Below the pieces are notes generated by a model. The model saw only the letters and a program-made list of their open reading frames with translations. It ran no database searches and was not told the origin of the DNA. Both the position numbers and the translations under genes were made by a program. Shown here one piece after another: positions 5,073 to 8,691 of a stretch of DNA of 8,691 nt. The stretch comes from Gammaproteobacteria bacterium. Its GTDB lineage: Bacteria > Pseudomonadota > Gammaproteobacteria > UBA9214. Where the stretch lies: the NCBI GenBank assembly GCA_030632175.1, contig DAOVVG010000087.1, forward strand, positions 1-8,691, read 5' to 3'. How positions within the stretch are numbered: the stretch's first letter is position 1; each line of letters starts with the position of its first letter.

Positions 5073-6838
5073 GGGTTGTAGCGGTTAATAACCTTTATAA
5101 GCATAGGGTTGTCCGGCTCTGACGCCAGCGACGCATCCCAGATCCTGCGGGCACCCTCATGGTCGCCCTGCGCCCACATGACCTCACCCAGATGCGCGCC
5201 AATTTCACTGTTCTCTGTCATATCCCAGGCCTGCTGCAGAAGGCGACGCGCCTCATCCAGATTACCGAGCCGGAAGTGCACCCAGCCGAGACTGTCTATA
5301 ATGGCCGGGTCATTCGGTTCATGGGCATAGGCCCTGTTTATATAGTTCAACGCTTCTTCGTAACGGTCGGTACGGTCAGCCAGCGTGTAGCCCAGCGCAT
5401 TCAGGGTGCGCGTATTCTCCGGGTCGTTCTTGAGGATGCGACGCATATCGCGTTCGGCAATCTCCAGTTTGCCAAGCTTCTCCGCAGCCAGCGAATGCGC
5501 ATACAGCAATTCTTCATTGTCCGGACTGCCCTGCAACGCAGAACCATAGAGGTCAAAAGCCTCCTGGTTCATGCCCGCATCCGTCAACACCTGTCCTTCA
5601 ATCAGGTACAGGGTCACGTTCTGGTCCGGGTTCATACGCCGCAGTGAGCGCAAGTGATTCTGCATGGCATCCACTTCGCCCTGCCGAACAAGAATTTCTG
5701 CAATACGCAATTGCGCCTGACTCCAGTAATCCCCGCCTTCAACCTTTCTGTACCACTGCAACGCCGCATCATCCTTGCCCTGCTCCAACGAAGAATAGCC
5801 AAGGTAGTAATAGGCATTCTGTTCGTCCGGCCGCAACTTCAGCAGTTGCTGCAAATGTTTCTCACCGGCCTTGTACTTTTTGGTTTCCAGTTCCAGCAAG
5901 GCCAGTGAATACAGGCCCTCGGCATTCTCCGGATCCAGCTCTACCACCCTGCCAAACTGCTTTCTGGCACCTGCGAGATCATCGCCATCCAGCAACATAC
6001 GCCCGTAGGCAAAATGCAGCATGGCATTATCAGGGTGCTTGCTGACTGCTGTTTCCAGCACCTGCGTTGCTTCTGCCTTGCGCTCCATCCGTACCAGGAT
6101 CTGCGCCTTCAGCATCATGGCTGCCGGCAGAGTCGGGCTCAGATCAAGCGCCCTGTTAACCGCGTCCAGCGCCTTGTCCAGTTTATTGACATTCACCGAC
6201 ATACGGCTCAATGCCATCCATGCATGTGGATTTTCGGGATGATAGGCAACCAGCCTTTCCATGGCTGCGAGGGCAGCCATCTTGTCAGGGTCGCGCGCCA
6301 GCAGCGCAGTCGCGAGGCTGTAACCTTCCTGCGGATCATCAGCAGCACTGATGAGATAATCCAGCTGTGCGATCGCTTCATCCGTATCACCAAGATGCAA
6401 CGCCAGCACCGTCAGCGCTTTATGTGCCTCAATATCATCCGGCGCCAGCTCTACCCAGCGGCGTGCCGCCCGCTCCGCGATGGCATACTGTTTGGCATAG
6501 GAGGCGATTTGCACGGCCCGCTCCGCAACACGGGGATCCCGAGCATTTTCAGCCGCTTGCAGATAATGAGGGACGGCGGTATCCATGTCACCACGCTGAC
6601 CGGCGATTTCGGCCAGCAGAATGTCAAACATCAGGTCATCGGTGAGATGCTGCTCGGGCAACGGCGCCTGCTGCTCCACCCCGGCAGAGGTCGCCTGAGG
6701 CAAGGTCTGATTCTCGGCCTGATGCCCGGTCAGGTCCGGGGACGCACCCCGATTGCCGGAAACGGCGCAGGAAATCAACGACGCAGCCATCAGGGTGACC
6801 AGCCCGCAACGGCGGGTTAATCGATTCACTTCAATCAT
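5069..6838 (-). CDS. Multi-TPR lipoprotein of unknown function, first gene of the lolB-ispE operon
   Basis: The 589-residue protein has a lipoprotein signal peptide. After MIEVNRLTRR comes a short hydrophobic stretch and lipobox LISC with C24; Ala at +2 predicts the outer membrane. A Gln/Pro-rich linker follows (about 25-70), and the rest to the C-terminus is tetratricopeptide repeats, roughly a dozen helical hairpins. Among the clearest are WVELAPDDIEAHKAL, AVSKHPDNAMLHFAYGRML, VVELDPENAEGLYSLALLE and the well-conserved IIDSLGWVHFRLGNLDEA. ATG at 6838 is chosen over ATGs at 6850 and 6859 because GGAGAA lies 5-6 bases upstream and the signal peptide then has normal length. It corresponds to the TPR gene next to lolB in Pseudomonas (PA4667 position). 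TPRs imply protein binding; no enzymatic domain is seen. The 3' end overlaps lolB by ATGA. A role with LolB or the envelope is inference. Confidence 0.88.
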   Translation of the reverse strand: MIEVNRLTRRCGLVTLMAASLISCAVSGNRGASPDLTGHQAENQTLPQATSAGVEQQAPLPEQHLTDDLMFDILLAEIAGQRGDMDTAVPHYLQAAENARDPRVAERAVQIASYAKQYAIAERAARRWVELAPDDIEAHKALTVLALHLGDTDEAIAQLDYLISAADDPQEGYSLATALLARDPDKMAALAAMERLVAYHPENPHAWMALSRMSVNVNKLDKALDAVNRALDLSPTLPAAMMLKAQILVRMERKAEATQVLETAVSKHPDNAMLHFAYGRMLLDGDDLAGARKQFGRVVELDPENAEGLYSLALLELETKKYKAGEKHLQQLLKLRPDEQNAYYYLGYSSLEQGKDDAALQWYRKVEGGDYWSQAQLRIAEILVRQGEVDAMQNHLRSLRRMNPDQNVTLYLIEGQVLTDAGMNQEAFDLYGSALQGSPDNEELLYAHSLAAEKLGKLEIAERDMRRILKNDPENTRTLNALGYTLADRTDRYEEALNYINRAYAHEPNDPAIIDSLGWVHFRLGNLDEARRLLQQAWDMTENSEIGAHLGEVMWAQGDHEGARRIWDASLASEPDNPMLIKVINRYNP

Positions 6839-7031
6839 TAAGTTCTCCATCGCCGCCATTCTAACAGCCTCCCGAACACCCTGCGTAGCCGCCCCTGAAT
6901 AAATACACAGCATTATTAACACCACTGGTTGTATATCCCGGGTGGATGCATCAGGATTCGCCTCCGGCTTGTATTAACAGACCCCGCCATGCAGAATTTT
7001 GCGTTCATTCCGGGATTTCCTTTAATTTGAC
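6839..7031. promoter_or_regulatory. Divergent intergenic region between the TPR-lolB-ispE operon and hemA-prfA
   Basis: These 193 bases separate two divergent operons and must contain both promoters if each is transcribed from nearby. On the minus strand the TPR-gene Shine-Dalgarno GGAGAA lies at 6844-6849, and a -10-like TAGAAT at 6858-6863 would give a very short leader; no matching -35 is seen. On the plus strand TTGTAT at 6969-6974 with CAGAAT at 6992-6997 has 17-base spacing but poor consensus. TTGTAT also occurs at 6929-6934. An imperfect 12-base palindrome GCAGAATTTTGC lies at 6991-7002. hemA has no good Shine-Dalgarno before its ATG. None of these sites is a firm call. Confidence 0.4.
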
Positions 7032-8297
7032 ATGTATTTAACAGTCCTTGGCATCAATCACCGCACCGCGCCCGTCGAGGTTCGCGGGCAGGTCGCGTTT
7101 CCGCCGGATCAGATCGCCCGTGCACTGGCAGAACTGATCGCGCTGGACGGTATGCGCGAGGCCGCCATTCTTTCGACCTGTAACCGCACCGAGATCTATT
7201 GCACCCTCGATGATGCCTCACCCGAGGTCATTGCGAACTGGCTCGCCCGGTTCCATCAGCTTGACCAGGACAGCCTGCAACCACACCTTTATAGCTACCA
7301 GGAGGCAGAAGCCGTACGCCACATCCTGCGCGTGGCCGCCGGACTGGACTCCATGATACTGGGCGAACCTCAGATACTGGGGCAAATGAAGGACGCCTAC
7401 CAGCAATCGCTGCAGGCCAACAGCATTGACACCCTGGTAAACCGGTTGTTCCAGCACACCTTCTCGGTTGCCAAGCAGGTGCGTACCGATACCGCCATCG
7501 GCGCCAGCCCGGTATCCGTTGCCTTTGCTGCCGTCAGCCTGGCGCGGCAAATCTTCGGCAAGCTGGAAAACCAGACGGCGCTACTGGTTGGCGCCGGTGA
7601 AACTATCGAACTGACTGCCCGGCACCTGCATGAACAGGGCATTGGAAAAACCATCATCGCCAACCGCACCGTCTCCCGCGCCCACGAACTGGCGTCACAA
7701 TTTAACGGTTATGGCATAGGACTGGACGAGATCACCGCGCACCTTGAAGAAGCCGACATCGTGATCTCCTCGACTGGCAGTACCGAACCGCTTATAACCC
7801 GGGACCAGGTCAGGGCCGCGCTGAAAAAACGCAAGCATCGCCCGGTCTTCATGGTGGATATTGCGGTACCGCAGGATATTGCCGCCGATGTTGCAGAGCT
7901 TGACGATATTTACCTGTACACGGTGGATGACCTCAAGCAGGTCATTGAAGAGAACCTGCGCTCACGCGAGGAAGCCGCACTGCAGGCAGAGGAAATCATC
8001 GACAGCCAGGTAGAACGTTTCATGGCCTGGGTTCATTCACTGGATGCCGTTCCCACGGTACGCGCCTACCGCGAATATGCAGAATCACTGGGTGATGCAG
8101 AAATCGAGAAGGCCGGCCGGCAACTGGAAAACGGCACACCACCGCAGGAAGTCATCAAAACACTGACCCGGAACCTGGTTAAAAAGCTGTCACACAACCC
8201 GAGCGTCAATCTGCGCAATGCAGCGGCTGACGGTAAAGCCGGTCTGCTTGAAGCGGTACGCATACTGTTTCAGCTCAATACCCGCGACAAAAAATAA
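7032..8297 (+). CDS. hemA: Glutamyl-tRNA reductase
   Basis: This 421-residue enzyme (E. coli 418) reduces glutamyl-tRNA(Glu) with NADPH to glutamate-1-semialdehyde, the first committed step of C5-pathway tetrapyrrole synthesis. Visible features are the N-terminal GINHRTAPVEVR, catalytic cysteine C50 in STCNRTEIY, conserved H97 in AVRHILRVAAGLDSMILGEPQILGQ, the segment SVAKQVRTDTAIGASPVSVAFAAV, the NADPH-binding LLVGAGETIELTARHL (from about 184), IIANRT, and VDIAVPQDI with YLYTVDDL. A C-terminal helical dimerisation region completes the family length. The start is ATG at 7032, which places the conserved GINH motif at residues 7-10 as in other family members. There is no clear Shine-Dalgarno, so translation initiation may be weak. 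It diverges from the TPR operon and is followed after 2 bases by prfA, the classical hemA-prfA order. Confidence 0.97.
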   Translation: MYLTVLGINHRTAPVEVRGQVAFPPDQIARALAELIALDGMREAAILSTCNRTEIYCTLDDASPEVIANWLARFHQLDQDSLQPHLYSYQEAEAVRHILRVAAGLDSMILGEPQILGQMKDAYQQSLQANSIDTLVNRLFQHTFSVAKQVRTDTAIGASPVSVAFAAVSLARQIFGKLENQTALLVGAGETIELTARHLHEQGIGKTIIANRTVSRAHELASQFNGYGIGLDEITAHLEEADIVISSTGSTEPLITRDQVRAALKKRKHRPVFMVDIAVPQDIAADVAELDDIYLYTVDDLKQVIEENLRSREEAALQAEEIIDSQVERFMAWVHSLDAVPTVRAYREYAESLGDAEIEKAGRQLENGTPPQEVIKTLTRNLVKKLSHNPSVNLRNAAADGKAGLLEAVRILFQLNTRDKK

Positions 8298-8299
8298 TC

Positions 8300-8691
8300 A
8301 TGCAAACAAGCATCATCCGAAAACTCGAACAGATACAGGAACGCCACAGCGAGGTCAGCGCGCTGTTGTCTGATGCAGGCACCATTGCCGATCAGGACAG
8401 CTATCGCAATCTGTCCAGGGAGTATGCACAACTGACTCCTGTCGTTGACACCTTCCGCGCCTGGTCACAGGCACAGGACGACATCATCTCGGCGCAGGAA
8501 ATGCTCAGGGATCCGGACCCCGACATGAAAAGCATGGCGGAAGATGAACTGAAACGGGCAAACGGTGATATCAATAAACTGGAACTGGAACTGCAGAAAC
8601 TGTTACTGCCGAAAGACCCGCACGACAACAGCAATATATTCCTGGAAATCCGCGCCGGTACCGGCGGTGATGAAGCAGCCATTTTTGCCGG
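8300..8691 (+). CDS. prfA: Peptide chain release factor 1, 3' end outside the window
   Basis: These are the N-terminal 130 codons of RF1 (about 360 residues in the family), which recognises UAA and UAG stop codons and triggers peptide release. The start MQTSIIRKLEQIQERHSEV, the helical domain with LSREYAQLTPV, then LLLPKDPHDNSNIFLEIRAGTGGDEAAIFA match RF1 closely. The stop-reading tripeptide and the catalytic GGQ loop lie beyond the right edge. LEIRAGTGGDEAA also occurs in related RF2, but the N-terminal sequence and the position after hemA identify RF1. The ATG is 2 bases after the hemA TAA and no Shine-Dalgarno is visible, so translation probably depends on ribosomes finishing hemA. Confidence 0.95.
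   Translation, partial: MQTSIIRKLEQIQERHSEVSALLSDAGTIADQDSYRNLSREYAQLTPVVDTFRAWSQAQDDIISAQEMLRDPDPDMKSMAEDELKRANGDINKLELELQKLLLPKDPHDNSNIFLEIRAGTGGDEAAIFA

Noticed and set aside
6014..6820. 268-codon open frame on the plus strand
   Set aside because: It is antisense to the TPR repeats and its translation is rich in His, Arg and Gln, as expected of a shadow frame. No ribosome binding site or conserved motif.
6839..6925. Earlier starts for the TPR gene
   Set aside because: They would bury the lipoprotein signal peptide inside the chain, and only the ATG at 6838 has a well-placed GGAGAA.

Overview
This window is a conserved housekeeping block of a gammaproteobacterium. The gene order hemA-prfA, diverging from a TPR-lipoprotein gene-lolB-ispE, then tRNA-Gln, prs, rplY (long CTC form), pth and ychF, is the arrangement I know from Pseudomonas and other non-enteric gammaproteobacteria. 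The protein sequences are gammaproteobacterial in character, for example the RF1, HemA and Prs motifs, and two outer-membrane-type lipoproteins are encoded. The DNA is moderately GC-rich. I cannot assign a genus.

Layout. From 1 to 6838 everything is on the minus strand, so transcription runs from high to low coordinates. A TPR lipoprotein gene (5069-6838), lolB (4488-5072) and ispE (3631-4491) are joined by two successive 4-base ATGA stop/start overlaps. After a 41-base gap comes tRNA-Gln(UUG) (3515-3589). A 299-base structured gap rich in inverted repeats follows (3216-3514), then prs, a 110-base structured leader, rplY, pth (TTG start) and ychF, which runs off the left edge. From 7032 the plus strand carries hemA and, 2 bases later, prfA, which runs off the right edge. 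The 193 bases between 6838 and 7032 must hold the divergent promoters, but I see no strong consensus boxes.

Function. hemA makes the first committed intermediate of C5-pathway tetrapyrrole synthesis from glutamyl-tRNA. prfA, pth, ychF, rplY and tRNA-Gln all serve translation (termination, peptidyl-tRNA recycling, ribosome-associated ATPase, 5S rRNA binding, decoding). prs supplies PRPP for nucleotides. ispE belongs to the MEP isoprenoid pathway. LolB inserts lipoproteins into the outer membrane, and its upstream partner gene encodes a lipoprotein that could be its client.

The coding part is ordinary. The part worth attention is the gap between tRNA-Gln and prs. It holds an inverted pair of REP-like palindromes, each led by GTAG and showing a compensatory stem change. 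Beside the pair lies a 111-bp module of nested hairpins closed by an 8-bp inverted repeat, and pieces of this module match the T-arm of the adjacent tRNA. A second structured stretch precedes rplY. I found no sign of a defence system, phage, CRISPR array or complete transposon.
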